Positions 1-9,562 of a DNA stretch of 64,000 nt are shown here, in pieces. Made by a program: the position numbers and the translations under genes. Under the pieces are notes generated by a model. The model saw only the letters and a list, made by a program, of their open reading frames with translations, did no database searches and was not told the DNA's origin. The stretch is from assembly GCA_012032555.1 (NCBI GenBank), contig JAAUSR010000007.1, positions 49,048 to 113,047 of the forward strand. The letters run 5' to 3'. This DNA is from Thioploca sp. (GTDB lineage Bacteria > Pseudomonadota > Gammaproteobacteria > Beggiatoales > Beggiatoaceae). Within the stretch, counting starts at the first letter, position 1. Each line of letters begins with the position of its first letter.

Positions 1-594
1 TAATACTTTACCAGGACCATATTTGCCTTGTTTAACCCGCAGATGTAAATAGGGATCGATTTCACTATAAAATAATATGACTTCCTGATCATAAGCAATC
101 CCTGAATACGCTTGATTAGAAGCCGCATCTTTTTTAACAGCACCATATAACCCCATTTGTACTTGTACTGCCGGTTGAGTCCCGCTGAAATAGGTGTAAG
201 TACCAGGTCTGACATTAGTCCAAGTGTAAGTTTTAGTTTGATTTTGTGCCGTCTCCTGGGTAAAAGAACGAACCCGTTGCCGACCTTTTGCATCCAAAAA
301 GGTTCCTGGAGTCAGGGTAGTAGTTTGACCGGGAATAACAAGAGAAATCGGTTGAGCCAGATTATTTTTTAGGCTAATGGTTAAAGTGGTATCACCTGGC
401 GGTACCGTTAAGAGTGGTCCAGGAATGGTAATCGCTCCACTCAGGAGACCAAATCCCCACATGGTTACCGTAGTCCCATCGGGCATAGTGAGGTTCTTCG
501 TACCCGCTTTCAGTTGAAAAGTGACCGCACTGGCGGTACTCGTTAACCACAAACTGAATAACATTATAATAACGTTAATTATTTTAGTATTCAT
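1..594 (-). CDS. Multicopper-oxidase-type cupredoxin protein, 3' end beyond the window
   Basis: The frame is open for all 198 codons from the ATG at 592-594 to the window edge, so the C-terminus is missing. It begins with a short hydrophobic signal-like segment (MNTKIINVIIMLFSLWLTST) followed by a cupredoxin-like first domain with the multicopper oxidase pattern PDGTTVTMWGFG, then IPGP and GTYTYFSGTQPAVQVQMGLYG. The positions that carry HxH copper ligands in active oxidases hold other residues here (PISLVIPGQ and YFSGT), as in the first domain of the neighbouring gene at 607-1887, of which it looks like a paralogue. It lies 12 bases downstream of that gene and is probably the last member of the operon. 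Any copper ligands would have to be in the unseen C-terminal part. Secretion and family are well supported; activity is unknown. Confidence 0.75.
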   Translation of the reverse strand, partial: MNTKIINVIIMLFSLWLTSTASAVTFQLKAGTKNLTMPDGTTVTMWGFGLLSGAITIPGPLLTVPPGDTTLTISLKNNLAQPISLVIPGQTTTLTPGTFLDAKGRQRVRSFTQETAQNQTKTYTWTNVRPGTYTYFSGTQPAVQVQMGLYGAVKKDAASNQAYSGIAYDQEVILFYSEIDPYLHLRVKQGKYGPGKVL

Positions 595-606
595 TATCGT
601 TACCTC

Positions 607-1887
607 TTAGGGAATGACCACGCCATGCGGTTCAATAATCAGCATGGTTAACAAGCCGCCAGGAAAAATATCAAAATTGATCAATTCTTTCTCTGCATGA
701 GAATGCCACATATAGAAAATCCACCATTTTCATTCAATCCGCCTTCTCCCGGTGGAAGAGAGCCACTATTTCCTAAAAATGGACTGCCGCTCCAAAAACC
801 ACCAAAACGCTAAATTTTGTCCTTCCGGTAAGATAACTGGAATCGGTTTACCATGATCAGGAGCATATTCACCAGCTTCAAGTGGATCACCAGGTTGATG
901 ACCGTAGATATCCCAGCCTAAATCAGCACCGTTCCATTCAAAAATCGCGTCAACGGTTTCACCGGGTACCGAAGGAATAGTGAAGACTGAAGTGGCTAAA
1001 TCCGGACCCGCTCCCGGGGTACTTTCAAGTAACCGACCCTGTTTAGCAATCACTAAGGCGTGGTTACCATGATGGTGGAAAGGATGTAAATCTCTTCCGC
1101 CGCCAATCACCCGCATGAGGAGTTTATCTCCAGGGTGCATTCGTGGTAAACAGTTATAAGGTTGGTGAGGTAACAGTTGGTTATTTTCTGCGAGTAAAGT
1201 ATCCGGTGCTGCACGACCATTAAGCATCCAATACGCCGGGAAATAAGCGGTATTATCAACATTATTTAGCTGATTGAATTCCACCAACTCATGAATATTC
1301 GGATCAATTTCGGTTAATAAAAACAAATATTCATAATTATAAGCTGTATGGGGGTGATTATAAGCAGTTGGATTACTCGCATTAAATCCAGTCGGTCTGA
1401 CAATTAAGGCACCTAATAATCCCATTTCAATTTGTAATTCCGGGCGGGTGCCGCTGTGATAGAGATAAGTACCAGCATGAGTCGCTGTAAAAGTATATGT
1501 GACTGTTCTGTCAGCAACGGGTGCACTGACTGCCGCCGCTTCTCTGGTAATTAATCCAGCAATACCCCCGGTTGCAGTTACGCCGGTTTGCCCGGGAAAC
1601 ACGATAGAAACCGGTTGCGGCAATTCATTCTTTAGGATAATTGTAATAGTATCACCTTGATTGACAATCAAAGTGGGACCAGGATATTGCATTAAACCGG
1701 TGCCATTAGCATATCCCCACATTGGAATACTATTGCCATCGGGGGTACTGATATAATCTTTTTTAGCGGTGAGGTTAAAACTAGAACCGGTAATTCCAGA
1801 AATAGCAGCGAGGGTATTCATAGCCCACCCTAACCCGATAATGAGGAATAGCATTGATAATTTTTGAGTAACATAATTGCTCTGCAT
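607..1887 (-). CDS. Secreted multicopper oxidase subunit, interrupted by two compensating frameshifts near its 3' end
   Basis: The uninterrupted reading frame covers 766-1887 (373 residues). It has a signal peptide and cupredoxin domains with IPMWGYANG, PGPTLIV and, near residue 270, HPFHHHGNHA, the kind of motif that supplies trinuclear-cluster histidines in the last domain of multicopper oxidases. The frame then stops at 766-768. Removing one T from the T5 run (A5 on the plus strand, 794-798) and adding one to the T4 run (716-719) restores a continuous protein to a TAA at 607-609. The restored part contains FYMWHSHAEKELINFDIFPG, the expected C-terminal copper motif with Ser in place of the type 1 Cys. 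The shifts cancel, so they are either homopolymer sequencing errors or a recent lesion. AAGGAG precedes the ATG. The gene is 12 bases from the upstream oxidase gene and is probably co-transcribed with it. Confidence 0.85.
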
Positions 1888-1899
1888 CGCTATTCTCCT

Positions 1900-3096
1900 T
1901 TAATTAATGACGATCTCAGTCATCATACCACCGAAATCTTCAGTATTATTACTTAGATAATTCAAATTAGTGGTATACAAAAAATACTGCCCGGGCGTGA
2001 CATTTTGGGTATCGAAGATAATATCTACGCTTTCACCACTACCTAAAGTAACTGAATTGGTTTGGTAATATAAATTTTTACCATCTGGACCTCTGAGTAA
2101 TTTTGCGTCTTTACCAACGATTTGCATAGGAATCCCTAGACTGGCTAGCGTGTAAAATTCAGTGACGTTAAGATTAGAAAGACGTAATAATATTCTTTTA
2201 CCTTGATTAGCCGTAATCAACGAACTCTGTTTTTGCGATACCTTACCCCCATTTTTTGAGGGTGCCGGTAAAGCAGTTGAAATGATGGTGTCTGGATAAC
2301 CGCGCCCATTTAACATCGGATAAGTATCTTTCATATGGGCAAATGGTAATGGCTGAACTGCTTCGCTGGCATCATGAAATTCTGGATCGAATGAGCCCAT
2401 TTGAATCGCAAAATCAACATCATAACCGGTTGAACCATCACCATCGTTGTAAGCAAATTGAGTATAAGTTTTACCCTGATAAGTAAATGGTGTACCGTTT
2501 TGTGCCGGCTTAACATAAAGATTACCGAGCATTCCCATTTGCATATGCTCAGTCGCTTCGACGTGACAATGGTACATAAAAGTACCGGGATCGTTAACTT
2601 TGTAATAATAGGTAAAACTAGCTCCCATTTTAATCGCCAAAGAAGCATCCGGAACACCATCAAAAACGGGAGCAGCTTGAGGAAAACCATGCCAATGGAT
2701 AGTATGGGCATCAAATAAATCTGGACGTAGCACCATACCGACATTAGTTAAGGTTAAATAAAATTCATCACCTTCATTTAACACAATAGCCGGCGATGGC
2801 ATATTAGCGGAGAGTAATGCCGTTATCATCGCTTCACCAGGCGTTAAACCGGTGACATCTGCGAAACCAAAGATATACATTTCTTTCCCATCAGCCATAG
2901 TAATAAAGCCATCACCACCAGACAAGTGCATACATTTGGCATGCGGATGGTTAGGATCAGGGGTATCGATTACCGCATCACCATCGATATCACCGGGACA
3001 TTGTACAAATACATTAGCCGATATTGGATTGACTACAAACAGAAAGGGTAACCCAAGCAGTAGGGGAACCAGATAACCTCTACTTATAACATTCAT
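1900..3096 (-). CDS. Secreted multicopper oxidase with type 1 copper motif in its first cupredoxin domain
   Basis: This 398-residue protein has an N-terminal signal peptide (LVPLLLGLPFLFVVNPISA). HTIHWHG at residues 131-137 is the first HxH copper motif. MYHCHVEATEHMQMGM, around residues 174-189, carries a type 1 Cys between two His plus a downstream His and Met. The later domains (about residues 260-398) keep the cupredoxin pattern but have no HxH pairs. The missing half of a trinuclear copper site could therefore come from the protein encoded at 607-1887. That complementarity is an inference. Gene order (73 bases after the 1822-residue protein, 12 bases before the next oxidase) indicates one operon. 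The substrate (phenolic, Mn, Fe, Cu or other) cannot be read from the sequence. Confidence 0.88.
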   Translation of the reverse strand: MNVISRGYLVPLLLGLPFLFVVNPISANVFVQCPGDIDGDAVIDTPDPNHPHAKCMHLSGGDGFITMADGKEMYIFGFADVTGLTPGEAMITALLSANMPSPAIVLNEGDEFYLTLTNVGMVLRPDLFDAHTIHWHGFPQAAPVFDGVPDASLAIKMGASFTYYYKVNDPGTFMYHCHVEATEHMQMGMLGNLYVKPAQNGTPFTYQGKTYTQFAYNDGDGSTGYDVDFAIQMGSFDPEFHDASEAVQPLPFAHMKDTYPMLNGRGYPDTIISTALPAPSKNGGKVSQKQSSLITANQGKRILLRLSNLNVTEFYTLASLGIPMQIVGKDAKLLRGPDGKNLYYQTNSVTLGSGESVDIIFDTQNVTPGQYFLYTTNLNYLSNNTEDFGGMMTEIVIN

Positions 3097-3169
3097 AATA
3101 TAACTCCTTGAAATAACTATTTTATGTTCATGTTACCCAGTCACTGAGTAACATGAATCAGATAAAACA

Positions 3170-6100
3170 CTATGGATAAGGCACTGCTACGGTGACTGAA
3201 TCCCGGATTGAACTGGTTAAAGTAATACTCTCTGGTCGGGAACTGATACCTGTAAAAGTACCAGAATATTTATTTTGTGCACGTAAATACTTTAACGTGC
3301 CCAGAGTAACATCAGGATTCTCATCATCATGTGCGATGACAGTTATCGTGGGTTCTGAATCTGGTGTCGCATTAGAAACCGCCTTGATAATGAGTTTATT
3401 GGTATTTTTATTATACCTAATCGACTCAACTGTAATTATTTCTGGAATAGTAATGCCTTTCTGACTGGGTTCACCCCAATTGCCAGCGGCATCCCGACTG
3501 CGAATTAAAAGGGTTTGAGTACCCATGGGTAAACTTGACGCCATAATATCCACACCGACTTCTTCCTCGACAGAGAGAAAATTGCCGGCTAGGGGCAAAA
3601 GTGCTTGAGGTTCTTCGTCATCTATCCACCATTCTACCGCAGTAATCTTAGAATTACCGCTTGCCGTATCACTGGCAGTAGCTGTCAACTGGAACGCCCT
3701 TTTTTGATCAATCCAAATCATCATAATATCCAGTGTAGCTGGTCCCACGCTATCAAAGTTACCGGTTTCATCAGCACCTCTATCTGCGCCACTACCTCTA
3801 GGACGTGGTTCTTCATCAAAATCTTTAGCCAATTGGGTAAAATTAGCTAAAATACTACCCTCACCGGTATCCACTGCTGGAGAGTTAGTTTGGATATGAT
3901 AATCGCCGACTAAACTGAGTGGTCCAAACTGAACATCAATGAAGTTACCGCCTTCATCAACCCCTGGAGTTGCTTGAATCGTATTATCTGCTGGTGTAAT
4001 GATCGAACTTCGACCACCATTGAAGTATCCATTCACAAAAACTGGATCAGCACTAATATTACTGGCATCATAACCAGTGGTATCAGTCAAAATGCTCGAT
4101 TGAGGGTTAAGCATATCGGTGGTACCGAGTACAGCCAGATCAGCATAAACGGGTGCTTCTCCTAAACCAATATTGGGTATTAAACCAAAATCACCCTCAT
4201 TAGTTAAGAGCCAATAGAAAGAGCGATTATGCCAAATAATATTATTAATCAACTGAGGATTAGCGAAAGTTTGAGCGGTACTGACTGCAAAGGCTTGCTG
4301 TAAAGCATTGCTGTGTACTCGTGACACGATACCGGCGGGTTGCGGTAGCGATTCACTCGTACTGCCTGGTACAAAGGCTTCACGAGCCGTTGCGGTACTG
4401 TCATTATGGGCAATGGTATTATGGATTATCCTAACTGCTGCCGCATCTTGCATGGCAATACCACCACCCGCTAATCCCGTCAGGTTATTCGCAATCATAT
4501 TATTAAACAGATTGATTTGATACCAAGCACTTTGATTATTAGGATTAGCTTGAACATCCTGACCATTGATACGTTCAAGATAAATACCGCCTCCGTCACC
4601 GGCACCCGCTAAGTTACCTAAAATCAAATTACTATCAATAGTTACGGTACCACTTCCTGGCGTTAGGGTTTGACCCACCAATGGGACATTACCTCTGATC
4701 ACGATACCGCCACCAGAAACAGCAATACCTTGATTAAAGGATTGATTGAAGATAATGGTATTGTGCCCAATGAATCCTTGATCATTTAAACCAGTATGAC
4801 CAATGCCAGCACCACTACCAGTTGTAAAATTACCGCAAATAAAATTGCCTGTGATTTCATAGTTATCGGTACCATTGCAGATGGAAATTCCTCCACCGAC
4901 TTGATTCAAGCCGGCATTTTGCGCAATATGATTATGGTGAATATGGATATTATCATTTTGAGCATCAACATAGGCTGAACCGATTGTTAAGGTCGGATGA
5001 CCCACGCGAATGCCTCCACCAAAGGTACCATTATTACCCACAATGCGGTTGTTGCTCATTTCCAGATAGTTAGCGTAACTATTAACAAAAATAGCACCGC
5101 CAACATCCGCTCCTATAATAGTTAGTCCATCAATCCGTGCATTATTAGGGCTTGCTTGGAAACGACGACCACCGGTTTGTTTGGCTACCACAGCGATACC
5201 GGCACCTTCTTCAGTAACAAAAGTGCCCAATTGTCCCGGTAAGAGGTCAATTTGCCCGTTGTTAACTAAATTAGTCATGCGATTTCGCCATTGTTGCAGC
5301 TTTTCAGCCGGTTTCTTGGAGGCATTAATCAACGTTGATCCGGCACCCCAACCCTGTAATTTAACTGGTTTCCACATAATGATCATTTCATTATATTGTC
5401 CCGGTGGAATTAAAATCAGTTCATTAGGAGCGGCTTGATTGATAGCGGTTTGAATAGAACCACCTACGGCTACATAACGTGGTGCCGGACCACCTACGGT
5501 TACAGTCACACCGACTACCGTTGATTTTTGATTATCACCACGGGTAACCATTAACTGTCCGGTAGAAGTGCCCGTCGGAACTATCGCGGTAATTGTATTG
5601 GCAGACCAACTGTTGATAGTTAGTGTGTTACCGCCTAAGGTAACATTACCAGTTTGAGTACCAAAACTATAGTCGCGGGTAATTGTCAGCGGTGCGACAC
5701 CATCTGGACCGGTATAAGCTGGATTAGGTACGCTTACCGTGCCTTCTGCTTGAATGGTAATAGTTTCTCCGGTAGCGGCAATATACGGACCGCCGCTGGC
5801 TGAAGTGACACTGTAAATTTTCGGGGTACCCTCGGGTAACTCACAATCAACCGGAAATCCCAACGAACCAGCAAAAGCAGAAGAGGCTATCACTGGGGTA
5901 TCTAAATAGGTTGTGGTACCAGGCATGAAATTAAGCGTATAGCAAACTTCTCGATAACGCGGATTATGGTAAGGATCAGTAATCCACTGTCCTAGATTGC
6001 TTGGATCCGGGATGGGATCCGCACTATTCATGCACAATATTAACAAGTTAGGAGACACGCCGCTGGGGGAAGGTATATTCGTTGTATAAGTGGATGGTAC

Positions 6101-8638
6101 CAAGAAATCGTAATGACCCCAGCGATCCGTGTAGACGCGGGATATTTCACGACCGGTCCAATCATGAATGGATACGGGCAACCACGGTGGGGCAAATTTT
6201 TCACCGAAATTAGGCGAATTAACATCAGTTTCATTAGCAAGATCATCGAAAACTACCCCGGTGCCATGACCAGCAATTGGAACGTCGGTAAACAAGAAGA
6301 AATCAACAGCAGCATTTTTACCTGGGGTCAGGGAAATCACTTTATGGTCGCAAAGGTTTAACTTCTGACCCGCTAAAGAGGCTGGTTCCGGGAATAAGCT
6401 TAATTTATTGGGTACTTTATATTCTGTTCCTACACAAAAAGGTGGTAATAAATTAATCGGATCGGGTTGGTATTCTTCCCCAAAATCAACGTTTTTATCT
6501 TGTGATTTTAATACCTCATAACCCACTGGTGGGACGATTTCAACCATATACAATCCTGACGGCAGTCCGTCGACTTCTGAGCTACCTGAATTCATACCAC
6601 CGGGGAAGTAAGAGGTAAAAGCATAACCGCCATCGAATACACCAGGACGTACCTGATTCCAAGTACGCATGCCATCATAACATTGACCATTGTTATATAA
6701 TGGATCATTTGAATCACCTGGACAAGCGGTAGGTAAGGTGTTATCCCAACTATCGGTTTGGGTTTCGTTTAATAATACATCGTCAGCTGTATTAGCAACG
6801 CCATCAGCACCCAAACTCCAAAGTTTTACCGTCACATTGGGAATACCAGGTTCCCATGGTTCTGCGACAGCATATTGTGGATCATTTTCAGCACGGGTAA
6901 CGGCATAATAAACAATACCGGATATACCTCCATTTTCACTGGGTTCGTAATGGGTTTTACCAAATTCAATGCGATTGGTTTGTCCCAACATCCCTTGAAA
7001 AGCTTCGAGTAAAACCGGTCCGGTTTCAGTTCGCGAGAGGTTATTACCGGTATTCGGATTATTCTGATTTTGTGGCTGAGGATTAAGCACTTCACCGGGC
7101 GCAACGGGACCACCATTATCTACGGTAATAGTTGCACCGGTCGCTTTGAAACGGGCAAAATCAACTTCTGCCACTAACCAATTAAAAAATGGGAAAGCTT
7201 GATCAAAGGGTGCTGTACCGGTGATATCGGTTGGCATAGATTGATAGAGGCTACCGTCTCGAAAACGGATATTAATATTTTGTTCCGGAATACCTTCTTC
7301 ATTGTCATCCCGAAAACCATTTTCATTAATGTCATGAAATACATGCGTTTCCAAACGATTGAACCACTGAAATACAGAAACATCACCTAAGGCAACATCA
7401 CTATTACTGACTGAGACATTGCGTAAATCAATAATGAGATCGAGATACTGATCCCAAATCGCTAACTGGTAATCTCCAGGTGGAACATTAGGGATAGTAA
7501 AAGTGCCATCGGCATTGGCTCGTTGTGCGTAAACGCCTTTATCAGCACCGGCGACCATATTATTTAAACCGATCCAAGGCGTCGTATGCTCAAAAGGATT
7601 ACCGTCATAGAAAGCACTGGTGGGTGGACGAGACAGATGCAGGTTAACGACTCGACCGGATATGTTATGACTACCATTAAGGACACTGGTATCATTCATG
7701 GGTTGAACGAAACCAATCATCACATGTTGAGTCGGCGCGCCAAATTCTTGTAAATAGGGTGGTTCATTGGCTTTTACCCAAGCATCTATGGTTGGAGTTC
7801 CTTCAATCGTTGTAGTTTGAACCCAGTTAAAACCAGCTGGGGGAACAGCTTGAATACCATACTTACCCGGTGCGAGATTTTGGATAATAGCCATACCATC
7901 TTGATCGGTTTCAATGACACCGGTTCCTAAATTGACAATATTACCATTAACGTCGTAGGTTGTTCCCAGTGGATTACTAAAAGCATCTTTGCTTTGTTGA
8001 CCCGCAGAGATACCATATCGACCGCCGGCATCTTCTAAAAGCAGAGAAAAACCAGCTAAACCTTGTTCTTGTGGTAAATCTGGGGCATTATTAATTGGGT
8101 AATTGTCTTCAAATACAAACACCGTAATTTGCGCGGTAGGAACGGGTAATCGATTGAGAGTAACGGTGACTGTGCTTTGACCCGGTTTGATTGACGCACC
8201 ACCAATCGCGTAGGCTCCAACTGCTTTAGGTACAATAGAAACAAAATAATGTTTGTTAGCATCTAGTGGAATGTTGCTACTATCGGTTTCATCTCCCTTA
8301 GCAGTCACCGGCATATAACTGCGGTGAAATCTGAGCAGATTAGTGCCAATAACGCCTGGATTGACGTGATGATTCGCATCCTCTTCTATTAACCAGCGAT
8401 ATTTGCTAATAGCGTTGCCATTGGGAGCAAGCACGTTAATGGTTAATGCCTGGGCACCGTTAGAAAAGAGGATAAAATAACATAAAAACAAAAATACCCA
8501 CGCTAAGCGCGCTTTAAGCGTTTCAGGGAATACCATGAATGGGAATTTCCTTCGGATAACTTGATGGGGTTTCAAGTGGGTGAATAAACTTCTTAATGAA
8601 GTTGGTAAAAATTGATATAATAATATATGCGTTATCAT
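3170..8638 (-). CDS. Giant secreted protein with SdrD/CNA-B-like, IPT/TIG and parallel beta-helix domains
   Basis: The 1822-residue product has a long N-terminus with one hydrophobic segment ending SNGAQA near residue 65, consistent with export. An internal Met35 is an alternative start that would give a more usual signal peptide; an AGG-type ribosome site precedes the first ATG. In order: carboxypeptidase-like and SdrD/CNA-B repeats (HDINENGFRDDNEEGIPE near 440), an IPT/TIG-like domain (about 950-1050), a right-handed beta-helix (about 1050-1500, with many NNRIVGNN/GGGI-type turns), and C-terminal Ig-like domains. It heads the copper oxidase operon, so a role as cell-surface scaffold or substrate-binding partner for the oxidases is plausible. 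No catalytic residues were recognised. It is divergent from the SCO1/cytochrome pair. Confidence 0.85.
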   Translation of the reverse strand: MITHILLYQFLPTSLRSLFTHLKPHQVIRRKFPFMVFPETLKARLAWVFLFLCYFILFSNGAQALTINVLAPNGNAISKYRWLIEEDANHHVNPGVIGTNLLRFHRSYMPVTAKGDETDSSNIPLDANKHYFVSIVPKAVGAYAIGGASIKPGQSTVTVTLNRLPVPTAQITVFVFEDNYPINNAPDLPQEQGLAGFSLLLEDAGGRYGISAGQQSKDAFSNPLGTTYDVNGNIVNLGTGVIETDQDGMAIIQNLAPGKYGIQAVPPAGFNWVQTTTIEGTPTIDAWVKANEPPYLQEFGAPTQHVMIGFVQPMNDTSVLNGSHNISGRVVNLHLSRPPTSAFYDGNPFEHTTPWIGLNNMVAGADKGVYAQRANADGTFTIPNVPPGDYQLAIWDQYLDLIIDLRNVSVSNSDVALGDVSVFQWFNRLETHVFHDINENGFRDDNEEGIPEQNINIRFRDGSLYQSMPTDITGTAPFDQAFPFFNWLVAEVDFARFKATGATITVDNGGPVAPGEVLNPQPQNQNNPNTGNNLSRTETGPVLLEAFQGMLGQTNRIEFGKTHYEPSENGGISGIVYYAVTRAENDPQYAVAEPWEPGIPNVTVKLWSLGADGVANTADDVLLNETQTDSWDNTLPTACPGDSNDPLYNNGQCYDGMRTWNQVRPGVFDGGYAFTSYFPGGMNSGSSEVDGLPSGLYMVEIVPPVGYEVLKSQDKNVDFGEEYQPDPINLLPPFCVGTEYKVPNKLSLFPEPASLAGQKLNLCDHKVISLTPGKNAAVDFFLFTDVPIAGHGTGVVFDDLANETDVNSPNFGEKFAPPWLPVSIHDWTGREISRVYTDRWGHYDFLVPSTYTTNIPSPSGVSPNLLILCMNSADPIPDPSNLGQWITDPYHNPRYREVCYTLNFMPGTTTYLDTPVIASSAFAGSLGFPVDCELPEGTPKIYSVTSASGGPYIAATGETITIQAEGTVSVPNPAYTGPDGVAPLTITRDYSFGTQTGNVTLGGNTLTINSWSANTITAIVPTGTSTGQLMVTRGDNQKSTVVGVTVTVGGPAPRYVAVGGSIQTAINQAAPNELILIPPGQYNEMIIMWKPVKLQGWGAGSTLINASKKPAEKLQQWRNRMTNLVNNGQIDLLPGQLGTFVTEEGAGIAVVAKQTGGRRFQASPNNARIDGLTIIGADVGGAIFVNSYANYLEMSNNRIVGNNGTFGGGIRVGHPTLTIGSAYVDAQNDNIHIHHNHIAQNAGLNQVGGGISICNGTDNYEITGNFICGNFTTGSGAGIGHTGLNDQGFIGHNTIIFNQSFNQGIAVSGGGIVIRGNVPLVGQTLTPGSGTVTIDSNLILGNLAGAGDGGGIYLERINGQDVQANPNNQSAWYQINLFNNMIANNLTGLAGGGIAMQDAAAVRIIHNTIAHNDSTATAREAFVPGSTSESLPQPAGIVSRVHSNALQQAFAVSTAQTFANPQLINNIIWHNRSFYWLLTNEGDFGLIPNIGLGEAPVYADLAVLGTTDMLNPQSSILTDTTGYDASNISADPVFVNGYFNGGRSSIITPADNTIQATPGVDEGGNFIDVQFGPLSLVGDYHIQTNSPAVDTGEGSILANFTQLAKDFDEEPRPRGSGADRGADETGNFDSVGPATLDIMMIWIDQKRAFQLTATASDTASGNSKITAVEWWIDDEEPQALLPLAGNFLSVEEEVGVDIMASSLPMGTQTLLIRSRDAAGNWGEPSQKGITIPEIITVESIRYNKNTNKLIIKAVSNATPDSEPTITVIAHDDENPDVTLGTLKYLRAQNKYSGTFTGISSRPESITLTSSIRDSVTVAVPYP

Positions 8639-8960
8639 GTTGCCTACCTTTATTAGTGAATAACTAAGGTATTATGAATAACTAAGGTAAAAATGTCTTA
8701 ACTTATTTGAGAGAGAATAGTCCTAATCTATTGAGGTCAGTTTCCTCGCTTAGTTAGAACGGGAAACTCTGAGATTAGAACTAATACTAACGCAATTATT
8801 ATAATTAAAATCTAGATAATAAGCAAGACATTTTTTTCGTTATCCGTTGTTCAGGATAGCTTAACTCGATAGTTAATAATTGAGAAATCTTAGTTGATAA
8901 CCCATTTAGTCGAATTGGTAATTGATAACTGATAACTGAATATATATTAAGGATATAAAG
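8639..8960. promoter_or_regulatory. Divergent intergenic region between the oxidase operon and sco1, with repeats
   Basis: This 322-base AT-rich region must hold the promoters of both divergent transcription units. It contains a 15-base direct repeat (see 8657-8689) and TAACTGA-type heptamers just before sco1 (GATAACTGATAACTGA, around 8923-8938). AAGGA lies 7 bases upstream of the sco1 ATG. No convincing -10/-35 pair was chosen. Confidence 0.5.
8657..8689. repeat. 15-bp direct repeat, 18-bp spacing
   Basis: TGAATAACTAAGGTA occurs at 8657-8671 and again, identical, at 8675-8689, just upstream of the 1822-residue protein gene. The 18-base spacing is a little under two helical turns. It could be a pair of regulator sites or a simple slippage product. 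Confidence 0.6.
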
Positions 8961-9560
8961 ATGCCACAATTAGTTTTATTACTGATATTATTTTTAGTAG
9001 TGAAGATAGGGTATGCTCAAGAAGATCATTCGGCTCATCACGCGATGATGCACCAACAATCAGAACATTATACTCGCTCAGTCGAAACCTACACTATTCC
9101 AGAGATAACTTTGATTAACCAGGAAGATAAAGAAATCGCTTTATTATCACTGCTTAAATCTTCTGAACGGGTAGCGCTCAATTTTATTTTCACTACCTGT
9201 ACCACCATTTGTCCAGTCATGACGGCTACTTTCGCAAAAATGCGGCAACAGTTGGGTACCGAGGCGGATAAGCTCCTGATGGTGTCTATTTCTATCGATC
9301 CGGAACAGGATACGCCCGCTGCCTTACAAGCTTATGCTAAGCGTTATCAAGCTAACCCACAATGGCAATTTTTAACCGGTGAGTTAGAACAAATTATTGC
9401 TATTCAGAAAGCATTTAACACCTATACCGGTAATAAAATGAATCATCGTCCCCTGACCTTTTTCAAACAACCTAATCAAGCTAATCAGTGGATACGAATC
9501 GATGGCTTAGCGAGTAGTGCTGACTTGGCTAAAGAATACCGTAGCTTATTGGCTAAATAG
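8961..9560 (+). CDS. SCO1/SenC-family copper chaperone or thiol-disulfide protein
   Basis: The 199-residue protein has an N-terminal membrane/signal segment (LVLLLILFLVVKIGYAQ), a His-rich stretch (HSAHHAMMHQQSEH, residues 23-36) that could bind copper, and a thioredoxin fold. The SCO family's CxxxC motif is present as TTCTTICPVM (Cys80 and Cys84), and a conserved distal His is at about 162 (NHRPLTFF). SCO proteins deliver copper to the CuA site of cytochrome oxidase or reduce its cysteines. Next to multicopper oxidases this one may metallate them instead. The gene is preceded by AAGGA and is followed after 2 bases by the cytochrome gene, so the two are co-translated or co-transcribed. Confidence 0.9.
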   Translation: MPQLVLLLILFLVVKIGYAQEDHSAHHAMMHQQSEHYTRSVETYTIPEITLINQEDKEIALLSLLKSSERVALNFIFTTCTTICPVMTATFAKMRQQLGTEADKLLMVSISIDPEQDTPAALQAYAKRYQANPQWQFLTGELEQIIAIQKAFNTYTGNKMNHRPLTFFKQPNQANQWIRIDGLASSADLAKEYRSLLAK

Positions 9561-9562
9561 AT

